DNA from: Limnephilus marmoratus
Lineage: Eukaryota > Arthropoda > Insecta > Trichoptera > Limnephilidae
DNA length: 64,000 bases
Assembly: GCA_917880885.1 (NCBI GenBank)
Contig: OU862907.1
Coordinates: 67,823,072 to 67,887,071, forward strand
Direction: 5' to 3'
Shown: piece after piece, positions 22,461 to 33,180 of the stretch
Layout: every line of letters starts with the position of its first letter
Position numbering within the stretch: the stretch's first letter is position 1
The notes under the pieces: model-generated
Database searches by the model: none
What the model saw: the letters and a program-made list of their open reading frames with translations, nothing else
What the model was told of the DNA's origin: nothing
Program-made: the position numbers and the translations under genes

Positions 22461-23324
22461 AGGTCTCTATCGTAACATACATTTAAAAAATAATGTCAAA
22501 CCAAAAAAATGCTTTTGTTTTATCATCCATGAAGAACTAAACGACTATGGATATAGAAAAATTAATTAGTTGTGTTTATAATAGACCAACCCCGTGGGAT
22601 AAACATTCAAGAAAATAAAATAATCGAGATGTTTCGAAACGGTTATAGGCTGAAATTGCACCGGAAATGGATATAGCGGTTACAGACATGAAGCAACTTA
22701 AGGGAATAATTTCATAAATAATATGACAAATGCAATGAAACAGGAAAATCCGGTGCTGCGGCGGATCACAAATCACCTTCGTGGTCATATTACGAATCGT
22801 TATTAGTCTTGGCGAAACAAATCGCACCGATACCTTTAACGGGAAATGTGCCTGAACCTCCCAGCCAAGAATTTTTTTTGAATATTTTCTTGTTTCGATC
22901 TCTACATACTCTTGGTCCACATCAATATTTCGCTTTTTATAAGTCTTCCAACTTGCGATATAGGTACACGAATAGGTTTGGTGTGTGGTCTAGTGTGTTG
23001 TGGAGATTACTGCTTGACTCGAAATCGAGGCTCTTAGCTGCGACAAAGATGAAGGTCCAGGCTGGGGTACTGTTTATGGCTGTGATTCAGGTGAATACTG
23101 TTGTAGGAAATTTTATTGATGTTTTGGGTGGATTTTGGATTCCAATACTCTTTATCACCCCTTTGATAGATAGGTATTTCTTCTGAGATTGTAAAACCTA
23201 ATATATTTTTTTAGATAGGGATTTCTACTACACTCCTACCCTGACCACAGTTTTGTAAACACGATCTAACTAATTCAATAATACACAAGTATTATTCATA
23301 TGAATATTGATCTGACCACGTTAC
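22461..23324. other. No recognised gene
   Basis: The 125-codon frame at 22809-23186 (+) starts MAKQIAPIPLTG and has hydrophobic stretches near its end. I recognise no family, and an antisense frame overlaps it. I do not call it a gene, but it is the longest unexplained frame in this part. Confidence 0.2.
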
Positions 23325-23520
23325 AAGAAAAACCACTGCTGCCATGCCGTTTCCAAACAGTGGACAACATGGCGGCAGCAGCGTTTGAAAGTCAAGAAAA
23401 TTGGCGTTTTAATTCGGTTTTATCAGCGATCGCCCGGTTGTTTTCGATTTATATTATTGAAATACGCCTTTCACTATCATGAACAATGCATTTTACGGGT
23501 CTTTGATTGTTTAAAAAAAT
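23325..23520 (+). repeat. Inverted-repeat partner of 28690-28845
   Basis: Contains 'gtggacaacatggcggcagc' and flanking phrases, whose inverse ('gttgccgccatgttctccac') lies at 28780-28800. The two blocks are about 5.3 kb apart and diverged. They may be two insertions of one family or the ends of one large element. Confidence 0.55.
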
Positions 23521-23607
23521 GAAATCGCATATTTTATGCGATATCTGATATATGATACATTATGTGAAATTCCCTATATTTCGGTGGTACAAATCAAAAC
23601 ACGAGTC

Positions 23608-23626
23608 GGGGGGGGGGGGGGGGGGG
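23608..23626 (+). repeat. Homopolymeric G run
   Basis: An uninterrupted run of about 19 G. Such runs can fold as G-quadruplexes and are prone to length errors in assembly. Confidence 0.85.
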
Positions 23627-23764
23627 TCGTCGAACTGAAGCAGTGCTTCTTATTAAACAAACAGCCCCGTATTTTGCGTATCGCTTGTTGGAATATAACA
23701 AACCGCGTACTGGCAACGTAATAAAAAATGTCAATGAATAAAGAAGTAAAAAAAAGCTTTTCGT

Positions 23765-23897
23765 ATACGATGCATCGAATAAAATACATCGATACATATT
23801 CGATGTTGAAGTATTAACAATACATCGCTTCAATACGATGCATCGTTACAATACATCGAGTGTTTATAATACATCGATGTATATCGTCCATCCCTAC
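23765..23897. mobile_element. hAT-like terminus with 'atacatcgat' microrepeats
   Basis: Repeated 'atacatcga(t)' and 'gatgcatcg' motifs end at 'atatcgtccatccctac'. Read inverted this is (C/T)AGGGATGGACGATATAC, the terminal plus subterminal pattern of some Ac-like hAT elements. The other end is not found. Confidence 0.4.
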
Positions 23898-24745
23898 TTC
23901 ATTTCATTTTCTAAAAATCGGCGACACGACGAGTGTAATAAACTGAAGTTACATTACGATACCACGTATGTTTAATTACTAGATTTTATTTAACATACTT
24001 ATTTCATTTAATATTATAGAATTTGAATTGTGTCGAAAACAAACTTCATATCGTTTTGTCTTAAATTACGATTTGGGAGTTTTGCGACAGTGATTTAATT
24101 TAAACAGTTTTTCTCTGTTCGATGTTTCAAAACTTTCGAAATTTGTTAAGAAGTGTTATATTTTTATTGTTTGCAAGTGACGTTAATAGTACCTACCTAA
24201 GTAGTAAGTTAAATTCATTGGCGATAACGTCGATTGAAAATGATATTTTGGAAAAGGTCAACTTTCAAGATGTTTTAAACGATTTTGTGTCTAAAAAAGT
24301 TAGAAGAGTTAATATTTAAGGCTCTGCAACCGGGCCCGAAAAGAAGAAGATAGAGAGATACGAAATTACGAATGTTAGAGGAGAGCGCTAACATTTGCAG
24401 CGACAAAATCGACGCAAAAATTGCGAAAATGTTTAATAAAACACGACTCGTTTAAAATAGAGCAAAAAGCTCGCGGGCATTATCTTAAACAGCATTTAAA
24501 GAAACAATGTGAATTTTTTCATACATATAACTTGTAAAATAACTGAAACAAACATGTTAATAATAATTTTTGGAGCATACTTTGCGATTTTTTTCTATCG
24601 AGGGAATTTTATATAATTTGCGTTTCTATTATCTTCAAGAATAACATATATTTTTTAAGAGCTTTAAAACTTACCGTGTTTAAGGGAGATATGTAATAAA
24701 TCGGTACATATCCGAGTTGCGGGCCCTTAAACATCATTGTATTTT
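23898..24745. other. No recognised gene; one short frame
   Basis: A 65-codon frame (24122-24319, +; starts MFQNFRNLLRSV) has a hydrophobic N-terminal segment (VIFLLFA) that could be a signal sequence. It has no known family and no neighbouring exon signals I trust. Confidence 0.2.
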
Positions 24746-24866
24746 TGTTATTAGTTTTTTGGGTGTTACGCCGTGTAATAAACCAAAGAAGGAGGTAGCG
24801 CAATACGGCACAACATCCCAAAACTAATAACAAAAAATTTTTGTCCGTGAAAATCTAAAAACATTG
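24746..24866. mobile_element. Penelope-type foldback, internally deleted
   Basis: Keeps the outer arms ('ttttttgggtgttacgccgt' left; 'ggaggtagcgcaatacggca' and 'ttttgtccgtgaaaatctaa' right) but has lost the central hammerhead part. It is flanked by TTGTATTTT at 24737-24745 and 24867-24875, a 9-bp duplication. Confidence 0.65.
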
Positions 24867-24959
24867 TTGTATTTTACTTTACTTGACTTTTATTCATTAA
24901 GCAGCATTATTTAGTATCAGGTAGGTGCCGAGTGTGGCTTTTATTGGTATTTATTTTGT

Positions 24960-25560
24960 TTCAGTTTTTTTTTTACTTTTTATTTCTAATTATGTGTTTA
25001 AAATATAAATGTTATACAAGCTTATCTCCATACCAAGGTGGTCTGGAAGAGATCACAAGAGTGATAAGACCGCTCATAGTACCGTTTTTTTTTTTTATAT
25101 ATATTTTTGTTTCTACAACGTGTCCAGAAACTTGTAGTACAAGTGGGAAACTAGTGAATCTACATCACACAGAGAACCAAAAAAAAAATTTTTTTCGATC
25201 TGACCATTTCGATTTTTTATTATTTTTTTTTACTTTTTTTCTATTTTTTCGGCAACTAAAGGGTTAAAAAAACTTTTGAGCCTGGTTTAACATTCGATGC
25301 ATTTTAAAAGACATTACACAAAAAACCTTTTTTTCTAATATTTACCCCCTAGTGTTCGATTTTTTCAAATTTGACTAAAAAAATTCCAACTTCGGACCCG
25401 ATTTACTCGAAAACGAAAGCTCAAATCAAAAAAATATATCACGAATCGCTCCAATTGTGATGTAGATTGACCAGTTTCCCGCTTGTACTATGAGTTTCCG
25501 AACACCGTGTATATCTGTGCCTTTTTATGTCTAATAAAGAATTATTGTATTGTATTGTAT
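24960..25560 (+). mobile_element. LINE 3' UTR tail split by a MITE
   Basis: The conserved tail phrase 'gtctggaagagatcacaag' and 'gataagaccgctcatag' (25041-25078) is interrupted by the MITE at 25115-25510. It resumes with 'tctaataaagaattattgta' and an (attgt)n terminal repeat at about 25530-25560. Confidence 0.55.
25115..25510. mobile_element. TIR MITE, about 395 bp
   Basis: Left 'acaacgtgtccagaaacttg' and 'tagtacaagtgggaaact', mirrored at 25452-25510 by 'agtttcccgcttgtactatg' and 'agtttccgaacaccgtgt'. Arms are about 58 bp with some mismatches. The frame at 24932-25267 crosses this element and is spurious. Confidence 0.6.
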
Positions 25561-25605
25561 TCGTTTCAATTTTTTTATTGGATGGGATGATGGCATTACT
25601 TCGTA

Positions 25606-25975
25606 GCCGGCCGGCTTAGTCCAGCGGTAAGGCTCTTGACTCGCATTTCGAAGGTCGCGGGATCGAATCCCGGCGTGGCAAATACTTATTTAAAATAATA
25701 TACAAATAGTATATTTGCGGCACGTTCCAGAGTGGAAGATACTCTCAGTATCGCCCTGGTGTAAGACCACCATTCAAAATTGAAACGTTGCTTGAAATGG
25801 CTTTAGCCGTGTTTGGTGATCAGATTTGAATAGCCAGGTACTTCCTCACCTTCCTCCTCCCTATCCGCTTCCCATCTCCACTACCTTCAGCCAAAACATA
25901 CCCCAATTGGGGATGACATTGTCTCACTGGCTCCAGACGGGAGCAGTTGAGACTCTTGTGCGGTATTCATATAAA
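25606..25975 (+). mobile_element. SINE with tRNA-like head, complete
   Basis: The tRNA-like head (about 25606-25680) has the A-box phrase 'ttagtccagcggtaagg' and B-box phrase 'gggatcgaatcccgg'. The body follows: 'cgttccagagtggaagatac', 'aagaccaccattcaaaattg', 'ccccaattggggatgac' and 'cagacgggagcagttgagac'. An A/T-rich tail (aaataaataaataaa) lies at about 25990-26015. Pol III promoter boxes drive such elements, and a partner LINE supplies the RT. Confidence 0.85.
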
Positions 25976-26069
25976 AAAATTAAAAAAATTAAAAATAAAT
26001 AAATAAATAAAAAAAATGAATAAAAATACGTTGTGGTAGAAAAATATTTTTGATAGTTTGAAAAAGGTG

Positions 26070-26140
26070 TAGGTAGGGGCCCCGAGACGTGCACTGCCTA
26101 CGGACCCCGACATGCTTAATCCGGCCCTGCTGACAAGCTA
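26070..26140. mobile_element. Terminus of the 3492-5611 hAT-type family
   Basis: 'gccccgagacgtgcactgcc' and 'cgacatgcttaatccggccctg' are the inverse of the left end of the element at 3492. Only this end is seen. Confidence 0.5.
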
Positions 26141-26864
26141 GTTGCAGAAGCTTAGCGGGTAATAAATTCCAATTGTATGCAATGTTTATACAATAATAAA
26201 AAATAAAAATAAATATTGTGAAAAAATTAAAATTTATTAAATCGTCGCAGGAAAGCAATATTGCTGTATCCGCCACTTTCTACGAAAATGATTTTTACTT
26301 TTTATACACCACTTTGCAGGGTACTTTTTTCTGCGTCGATTTATCTGGGTCCCGTGATTCTACAAGGATAAATAAGAAATGTACGACATTGGAAAAACTA
26401 GCTGTTTTGTCAACAATATGTTTTTAACCGATGTACATACTTCAAAATCCTGTGTTTTTTTTTTTACATTTGGCGGTTACGACAATATACAATTTTTAAA
26501 AGAAACGACAAAATCACTTATACGGAAACATTAGACGTTCGGTAGGTTCTTACAGCATTTTCAAAGATTGCATTTAAGTGTTCGCGGCGGTTACTACATT
26601 TTATTTGTTTGCTTTCTAATAGCACTTGTCGTTTACTACAACTTGTCAATATTTAAGTACAGTACCATAACCATGCGTGTTAGAAGAATTATTAGCATGA
26701 TGTTCTGTTTTCTTCCTGTACTTACTTACTGTATTTGTTAAGAGATAAGAACAATTCGTATGTTTTGTTATCTCATATAATTAGTAAATATTTGTCACCT
26801 GTGGAAGTAAAGATTGTCAATTACATTAACATAATTTTTATTTTAAATGATTTTTTTCTTAAAT
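26141..26864. other. No recognised gene
   Basis: The 69-codon frame at 26218-26427 (+) has no family that I know. The rest is AT-rich without clear repeats. Confidence 0.25.
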
Positions 26865-28195
26865 GTTGGGTTAATTTTCGGGATTAGTGTCCATGGATTT
26901 TACGAATAATTGTTAGAAAAAACTTTAGGTTCGCCTTAATCACTATAAAAGGAAACATTTTGCATCACGGGTAGCGGAAAATGATGCATTTTAATTTTCA
27001 GTTGCGTAAAATTAAATTTCACTTCGCGAACCGATACGGCGACAATTCAGCGGCCATTCCGTCACTGTTATGTTGGTATCCCTGATACAAACAAGAGCTA
27101 GATTCGGATAAGGCATAAGGAATAAGGCGCGTAATTATGAAAAACAGAATTAATAATATAATGTAAACGAACCTCTAATCAGAACCACTTCAGAGTCTAA
27201 CTGAGGCACTGGAATGGAGACAAACCATTCAAATCCTGGGATGTTTTTTAAAATAAAGATAATATACACAAATCCGCTACACAAACCCTGCTTTGCCGGA
27301 CAAACCATTCAAATCCTGGGATTTTTTTTAAATAACAATAATATACACAAACCCGCTCTACAAACCCTGCTTTGCCAGACAAACCATTCAAATCCTGGGA
27401 TGTTTTTTAAAATAAAGATAATATACACAAGCCCGCTACACAAACTCTGCTTTGCCAGACAAACCATTCAAAACCTGGGATTTTTTTTAAATAAAGATAA
27501 TATACACAAGCCCGCTACACAAACCCTGCTTTGCCGGACAAACCATTCAAATCCTGGGATTTTTTTTAAATAACAATAATATACACAAACCCGCTCTACA
27601 AACCCTGCTTTGCCAGACAAACCATTCAAATCCTGGGATGTTTTTTAAAATAAAGATAATATACACAAGCCCGCTACACAAACTCTGCTTTGCCAGACAA
27701 ACCATTCAAAACCTGGGATTTTTTTAAAATAAAGATAATATACACAAGCCCGCTACACAAACCCTGCTTTGCCGGACAAACCATTCAAAACCTGGGATGT
27801 TTTTTTTTAATTATGATGATATGCAGCTCTCGTAGTTTAACCTCAAATTTCCGTATTATCCGTGAGGTGGACTAAATGCATTTTCTGTTGTGTTTTCATA
27901 ATTACGTGCCTTTTCATATATCCCACGAAGTCGGCTATAGTCGTATTTAGCTCTTCGCTAATATTATCAGAGATACCAACATAACAGTGATGGAATGGCC
28001 ACCGATTGTCGCCGTATCGGTTCGCGAAGTGAAATTTAATTTTACGCAATTGAAAAATATAATGCATCATTTTCCGCCACCCGTGATGCAAAAAGTTTCC
28101 TTTTATAGTGATTAAGGCGAATCTAAAGTTTTTTTTCTAAAAATTATTCGTAATAACCATGGACACTTCGATCGAAAATTTACCAAATGTTGTCA
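26865..28195. mobile_element. Long-inverted-repeat element, about 1.3 kb
   Basis: Arms of about 220 bp (26865-27088 and 27965-28195) are inverse copies, about 85-90% alike by eye. Shared phrases are 'tttcacttcgcgaaccgata', 'aaggaaacattttgcatcac' and 'gtgtccatgg'. The centre is a minisatellite (27220-27800). No transposase frame. This foldback-like plan (long arms, tandem repeat centre) is not one I can assign to a superfamily. No target duplication was found. Confidence 0.7.
27220..27800 (+). repeat. 80-bp minisatellite, 7 full units plus one partial
   Basis: Units start at about 27221, 27301, 27380, 27460, 27539, 27618, 27698 and 27777 (period 79-80). Each has 'caaaccattcaaatcctggg', a T/A-rich spacer with 'ataatatacacaa' and 'ctacacaaaccctgctttgcc'. 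Variant letters suggest a higher-order pattern, because units 2 and 5 and units 3 and 6 resemble each other. The frames across it (27214-27573 and 27690-27875) are repeat artefacts, since the period is close to, but not always, a multiple of three. Confidence 0.95.
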
Positions 28196-28689
28196 ATGAA
28201 ACGAATTTAGCCCCAAAAAAATAACGACACACATTTACAAAGCTATTCTAAATTTAATTTTGATGTTCTTTGACTCTTACAGCAATTTATACTGCTGAAA
28301 ATGAAGTTGATTTTCAGAATTCAAATGTGTTTACAACATTTTTAGTGTACACAAAAAAATGTCAACTGCTGTAAGTGCCAAAAAACATTTTCCTTCTTCA
28401 CTTATAAAAGATTTAAATATTACCATTTGATAGATCATATTTTTTCAGCTAAGCATTTTAAAAATGGCGTTTCCGTAACCACTGGTTTAAAAGTTGAAAA
28501 TTTTTTTGACTCTGGTGAACAATTGGGTTTTTGGCTCTTACAGCAGTATTGCTTTCTTGTGCCGAAATGATCGAATTATTTGAGAAACCAATCTTCTTTC
28601 TTTATTGCCCTCATTTAAATTTCAATACAATTCCATTTTATCTCGTATAAAGTCTTTTATGCGAATAAACTTAAGTAATAAACTCAAAA
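28196..28689. other. No recognised gene
   Basis: AT-rich, with scattered 'ctgctgtaagtgcc'/'tcttacagca' phrases suggesting a diverged repeat. Confidence 0.25.
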
Positions 28690-28845
28690 AAAAATTATTT
28701 GTTTGAACAATCAACGACACGAAAAATTCATTGTTCATCGCTGACAAAACCGAATCGAAACGCTAATTTCAAACGCTGTTGCCGCCATGTTCTCCACTGT
28801 TTGGAAAAGACAGCAGTAGTTTTTCTTACACAAAAATTGATGATC
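28690..28845 (-). repeat. Inverted-repeat partner of 23325-23520
   Basis: 'attgttcatcgctgacaaaa', 'aacgctgttgccgccatgtt' and 'aagacagcagtagtttttct' mirror the block at 23325-23500. Confidence 0.55.
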
Positions 28846-29925
28846 TTTCAGATAAGCTTTGGTTTTTTGAGGAGACTGATGAGTACAGATACCTCGTACG
28901 AGGCGTCTCTTATTTCTCGGTAGCAACTGAGACGGCCCACCAGGGGGACGGGCAGCTCTGCTTTTTCGTATAGTCCTACCCCTTATAGTTATAGTCTCGA
29001 GGAACAATCAGAATATGGGAGTCTTATGATTACAAAAGTCTCGAAAAAATTTTTTTTAGCGTTAACCGGTCCCAGACATGGCAGCACCGCCATTTTGTGT
29101 ACCCCTATGAATGACCTAACGATTTTTGTATATGAACTTTGGGAGACCTATCATTACAGGTTTAATGTAGTCGGCTCTCCTACCATAAGTATTGTTGCTA
29201 AGGGTAAATAGTGGTAAAATGATATTTTAGGCCTGCCAGGATTCGATTATCATCCGATGCAGTATTTTTTTTGTTGTATTGTAAACAATATTTGTTTATT
29301 CTTAAAACATAATCGGAACTTATTGCTTGGGGCGTGAAATGTCGTGGAGCCGGCCCTGTCACAGTATGGTGACGAGCAAAATAAATGTATAAATAGATTC
29401 ACAAGGCACTGCGAGCTTCACTTCAGATTGTTTAGTCCTTCATAGTACCTACACTGGTCTGTCCTCTTATATTTTCTGACAACTACTTATTCGGACCAAT
29501 TAATCACAAATTTATATTGTTTAGTAATTGAATTCAAATCCAGTGGTTTCCTGTGGCTGATCCTTGTCCGGCGTATCATTTCAGGTGACTGAAACATTTC
29601 TTCATTTATAACTACTTTTGTGTGTTGGAAATTTATTTGTACAAAATATAAACATAATTAATATCGGAGTAACATTTACAGGTTAAATACATGAGACATT
29701 TCTTTTTCATAATTTAATATTTATAAAAAGCCATGTTTATGTATTTTGATTGTAGATTGTGATTTTGATATTGATTTTGATTGTTGTGGTTTTAATTAAG
29801 GCGTTTTAATTTTAAATAAAATCATATTTTTTAAAGTTTTTATTTTCGTTGAATCTGTAGGTATATTTTATAACTATTCAAAGGTTATAAAAATATGTTA
29901 ATAATTAATTAAAAATATTATCAAC
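28846..29925. other. No recognised gene
   Basis: A few frames of 60-90 codons without known domains. The phrase 'gtggagccggccctgtcac' at about 29343 resembles a hAT end. Nothing else supported. Confidence 0.25.
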
Positions 29926-29929
29926 TAGC

Positions 29930-30025
29930 GAGTTCCCGGCATGCATTGCAATGCTACTTAATAAAGTAATTGTTTCTCCCTGCGTGTCCTTTCCTATTCG
30001 TCCTGTTCCCCTTCCTTTCTTTTGA
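29930..30025 (-). mobile_element. GA-rich Helitron family, 3' end, reverse
   Basis: On the - strand the end reads GCAATGCATGCCGGGAACTCGCTAG|T, and the neighbouring 'ctgcgtgtcctttcctattc' matches the family at 38770-39541 and 48860. The rest of the copy is lost. Confidence 0.55.
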
Positions 30026-30320
30026 GTAAATCGATTATTTTTCGTAAGGCCATGTTTTTTTTAAAATTATAAGTTTGCGAAATTTCCAAGACGGAAAATT
30101 TTTATTTATTTGAAAATCTTCCAAGAAAATTAAAAATTGAAAATTAAAAAAGGTCGAAAAATTTATCGGAAAACAGATCGGGAATTTTTTATTAACACAT
30201 TTAGACATTTATCTTTTTGATATCATTATTTGAAGTTTTGGAAAAATAAAATTATTTTATATATTTAATAATATGGTATTTAATTAATAAATGTCGTTTA
30301 TTACAAACAAGATCTGCTAT

Positions 30321-31255
30321 GTAATTATTTTTATGCCAGACAGCTGTTTCGCCTGAGGCTAAGCCACTTACAGACGATATATTTATATTATTTCTGGAGA
30401 GGTGAATTGCTTTTAATTTTTATTACCTATCCCCTTATTGACTTCCGAGTAAAAAGTTGGAAATTCTGAATGGTTATTACTCTTTTTAAAGTTTCCCCAA
30501 TTACTGCTGCGTTTAAATTTGACTAAAGTTCGTTAGATGAGTCCAAATGATGACTCAGGGGTTTATTTCCAGCATATTTAAGTATTTTTGTGGTCATTTT
30601 AGAGAAAATAAAAATACTTAATTGTTCTGGAAAAAGAAATCCCTGAATCATCATTTGGAAAACTGACTAAACGACCAACGACCTTCAATCAAATTCAAAC
30701 AATGCAGTCATTTTGGAAACCTTAAAAATAGTAATAAGAATTAATAATTTCCATCGTTTTACTCGGAAAACACAGACACAGGGCATAGCAAAGATATTCA
30801 AATACAAAAGAGATAATCTATGGTGTCCGCGCATCAGTCGGCGGACTACGCCCTAATTAGAGTAGTTTGAATACAAAAATAATTTCTTCATTTCGTTGAT
30901 TTTTTGAAGATGTGCTTTAGTATTGGCTAAAAATATTGTTTGAATACGGAAAGAATTAGTTAATTTAGTTTAACGTTCGTTTGGTTTATACGTTAATTAT
31001 TCGTTCATTTAGTTTATTTGTTAATTGGTAAACAATATCGGCGACACCCGGAAGCGCAGTCCCACGTAGTAAAAACTGCTAATAGCACATCTACTTATAT
31101 TTTAATATCTTTGGGGCATAGGCAATAAAAATAAAAGCAATAAGCTTTCACCACAAGTACCTATCTAGAAATAATATTAATACATTGTCTGTAAGGGGCT
31201 TAACCTAAGTTTGATAATGCCTTCAGATGGCGAAACAGCTGTCATGATAATAATT
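30321..31255. mobile_element. Penelope-type repeats in inverted pair
   Basis: The left block (30321-30395) and right block (31167-31255) are inverse copies sharing 'cagctgtttcgcc', 'gctaagccacttacagac' and 'taatattatttct'. The 770 bp between show no reading frame of note. The right block has the hammerhead-like core at 31211-31243, while the left has lost the CTGATGA part. The terminal phrase GGCGAAACAGCTGTC is characteristic of Penelope-like element ends. Confidence 0.55.
31211..31243 (+). ncRNA. Hammerhead-like core, degenerate
   Basis: TTGATAA (consensus CTGATGA, two changes), an extra T, stem II GCC/GGC (31219-31221 and 31229-31231), then GAA and the perfect palindrome ACAGCTGT as stem III, followed by C as H17 (a GUC cleavage site). 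Two substitutions in the catalytic box suggest it is inactive. Confidence 0.45.
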
Positions 31256-31647
31256 AGCTGGCGTAATAATAATTAGGTATCATACCTCGTTCGTAGTGAA
31301 TTGCGTTTTTAAATTAAATATATGTATTATTGAATGTATAAAATAAACAAATAAAAAATGTAATTTCGAAAGTTTTCAAACTTTAAATGACAAATCCAGT
31401 TAAATGTCCTAAAGTTTTTTTGTTCATCCATTTGCCAGTTGTGAAAATTACAAATTTCAAAATATGGACAATTTTCAAACTTATAAAACAAAAACTTTTT
31501 TTATTATTTAAATAATTTTTTTTATATTTTTTCCGATTTTCTCAGAAAAAAATATCAGGAAAATAAAAATTTCTATGGTCTAAAAATCCCAACATGAAAA
31601 GTTTTTATACTTCAAATAACAAAATGAAGAAGATATATGTCTATTTG

Positions 31648-32500
31648 ACGACCTCCGTAGTTCAGTGGGTAAGACGACTCCAGATACTAATATCTACAGC
31701 CTGTATGTCTGACGAATATCTACAGCTCATATGTTGAACTAATATCTACGAACTTCAGAGTGTTGATTAATATCTACAGAACTTAGGTTGAACTAATATC
31801 TACAGAGCATAGGTTGGACAAATCAGCTAAATGTGTCCAATAGTCCGATATTAGGGATTTTTACATACATACTTACATAAATTAAGTTTTTTAAACTGCA
31901 TACGCAATATTACGTTATTCCAATATGCTATAAATAATTGCAAATCCAACCTCTGCCAGTGCTGTAGATATTCGTCAACACTTAGGTTCTCATAGATATT
32001 AATCAACAGTTTGAGCTGTAGATATTCGTCAACACTTTGATTCTCATAGATATTAGTTCGATTTTTTCAGTTTTTGGAATTCCTGTAGATATTAGTAGAC
32101 GCCTCCGGTAAGACTCTTGACTCACAATCCGGAGGTCGCGGGTTCGAACCCGGAATGCGCAAATAAATTTTATTTGATTAATTTGTGTTATTTCACAATT
32201 AATTCATATAAATAATATATAGTAGGTATATTTGCGGCATGTTCCAGAGTGGAAGATACTATCAGTATCGCCCTGGTGTAAGACCACCATTCAGAATTGA
32301 AACGTTGCTTGAAAATGGCTTTAGCCGTGTTTGGTGACCAGATCTGAATAGCCAGGTACTTCCCAACCTTCCGCTTCCCCACCTCCTTCCCCTCCCAACT
32401 ACCTTCAGCCTCACAACATACCCCAATTGGGGATGCCATAGTCTCACTGGCTCCAGACGGGAGCAGTTGAGATTCTTGTGCGGTATTCACTGTAAAAACC
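31648..32500 (+). mobile_element. SINE with tRNA-like head, split by an insertion
   Basis: The head starts 'cctccgtagttcagtgggta' (31653-31672; A-box TAGTTCAGTGG) and resumes at 32107 with 'ggtaagactcttgactc' and B-box 'gggttcgaacccgg'. The body runs to about 32495 with all family blocks. Removing the insert (31676-32106) and one GGTAAGAC restores the head exactly as in the other copies. Confidence 0.8.
31676..32106. mobile_element. 431-bp insert with mirrored subterminal repeats
   Basis: Flanked by the identical octamer GGTAAGAC (31668-31675 and 32107-32114). The left half carries five copies of 'aatatctac(ag)'. The right half carries five inverse copies 'c(tg)tagatatt', alternating with 'catagatatt'. 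The 15-bp TACTAATATCTACAG and its inverse lie near the two ends. The octamer duplication points to hAT or a similar superfamily. There is no coding capacity. Confidence 0.7.
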
Positions 32501-32885
32501 AAACGTAATGTTTTCCAAAATCAAACACTGGATCACACGATATTATTTATCAAAGGAAGCGGCCATCGGTTCCTTTTGGCTTTCACGGATTCAAAACGTT
32601 GACTTGTGCCTACAAATTAATTTTTATTCATCCAGTGACTTTCGACTCAATGAAGCTTTTAGTTAGAGAAAAAATGAGTAGGTACCTACGAGACAAATTA
32701 ATTTCTGCAAACATTCTAATAATTGATGTTGTACATACAAAGGAAGAAAACTCTACTATTAGGGAACTTTATTAAAATCGGCGAAGCCCATCGACAAGCC
32801 GCTTGAAGGGCCAAAAGGCCGGCCAGGGCAACGAAAGCGAGTTTTCGTCTGGTTTAATATAGTAAGGGAGACAAGAACTTCTATA
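32501..32885. other. No recognised gene
   Basis: Contains a short GC-rich segment (32770-32850) with the palindrome 'ggccaaaaggcc'. No family recognised. Confidence 0.25.
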
Positions 32886-32889
32886 AGAC

Positions 32890-33180
32890 CTTCTATGAGT
32901 TATTCCTAAATATTAACCAATTAGCCTGTGGAGCTATAATACCCCTTTACCTAGCATTCATTGGATGAATATGGATTCTTATAATAACAGAAAATGTTTG
33001 GCTTCATTCTAATAAATTCAGAAGGCTTTAGGAAAATATATCAACTTTTTACCATAATTTTGTGTGCATCATTAGTCCGAAATCAAGACGAATATAACTC
33101 CTCCATCTGGTCCCCTCATTTTAAAATATGTTCAGATTTAATCGAAAAAAATCTGAAGACATATTATTTGATTAATTGAG
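32890..33180 (+). pseudogene. Jockey-type LINE fragment
   Basis: Reads MFGFILINSEGFRKIYQLF and LVRNQDEYNSSIWSPHFKIC, the same segment as 11035-11160 in the larger Jockey copy. No RT core is present. Confidence 0.65.

Noticed and set aside
22809..23186. 125-codon + strand frame starting MAKQIAPIPL
   Set aside because: No recognisable domain, an overlapping antisense frame, and no splice or promoter signals beyond chance. Kept only as a note in the gap entry.
25606..25680. tRNA gene
   Set aside because: A- and B-box motifs are present, but the same head starts several long repeats with shared bodies. It is a SINE head, with poor acceptor and D-arm pairing.
27214..27875. Possible CRISPR array or repeat protein at the 80-bp tandem units
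   Set aside because: The whole 80-bp unit is repeated, without unique spacers, in a eukaryotic transposon setting. The reading frame drifts because units are 79 or 80 bp.
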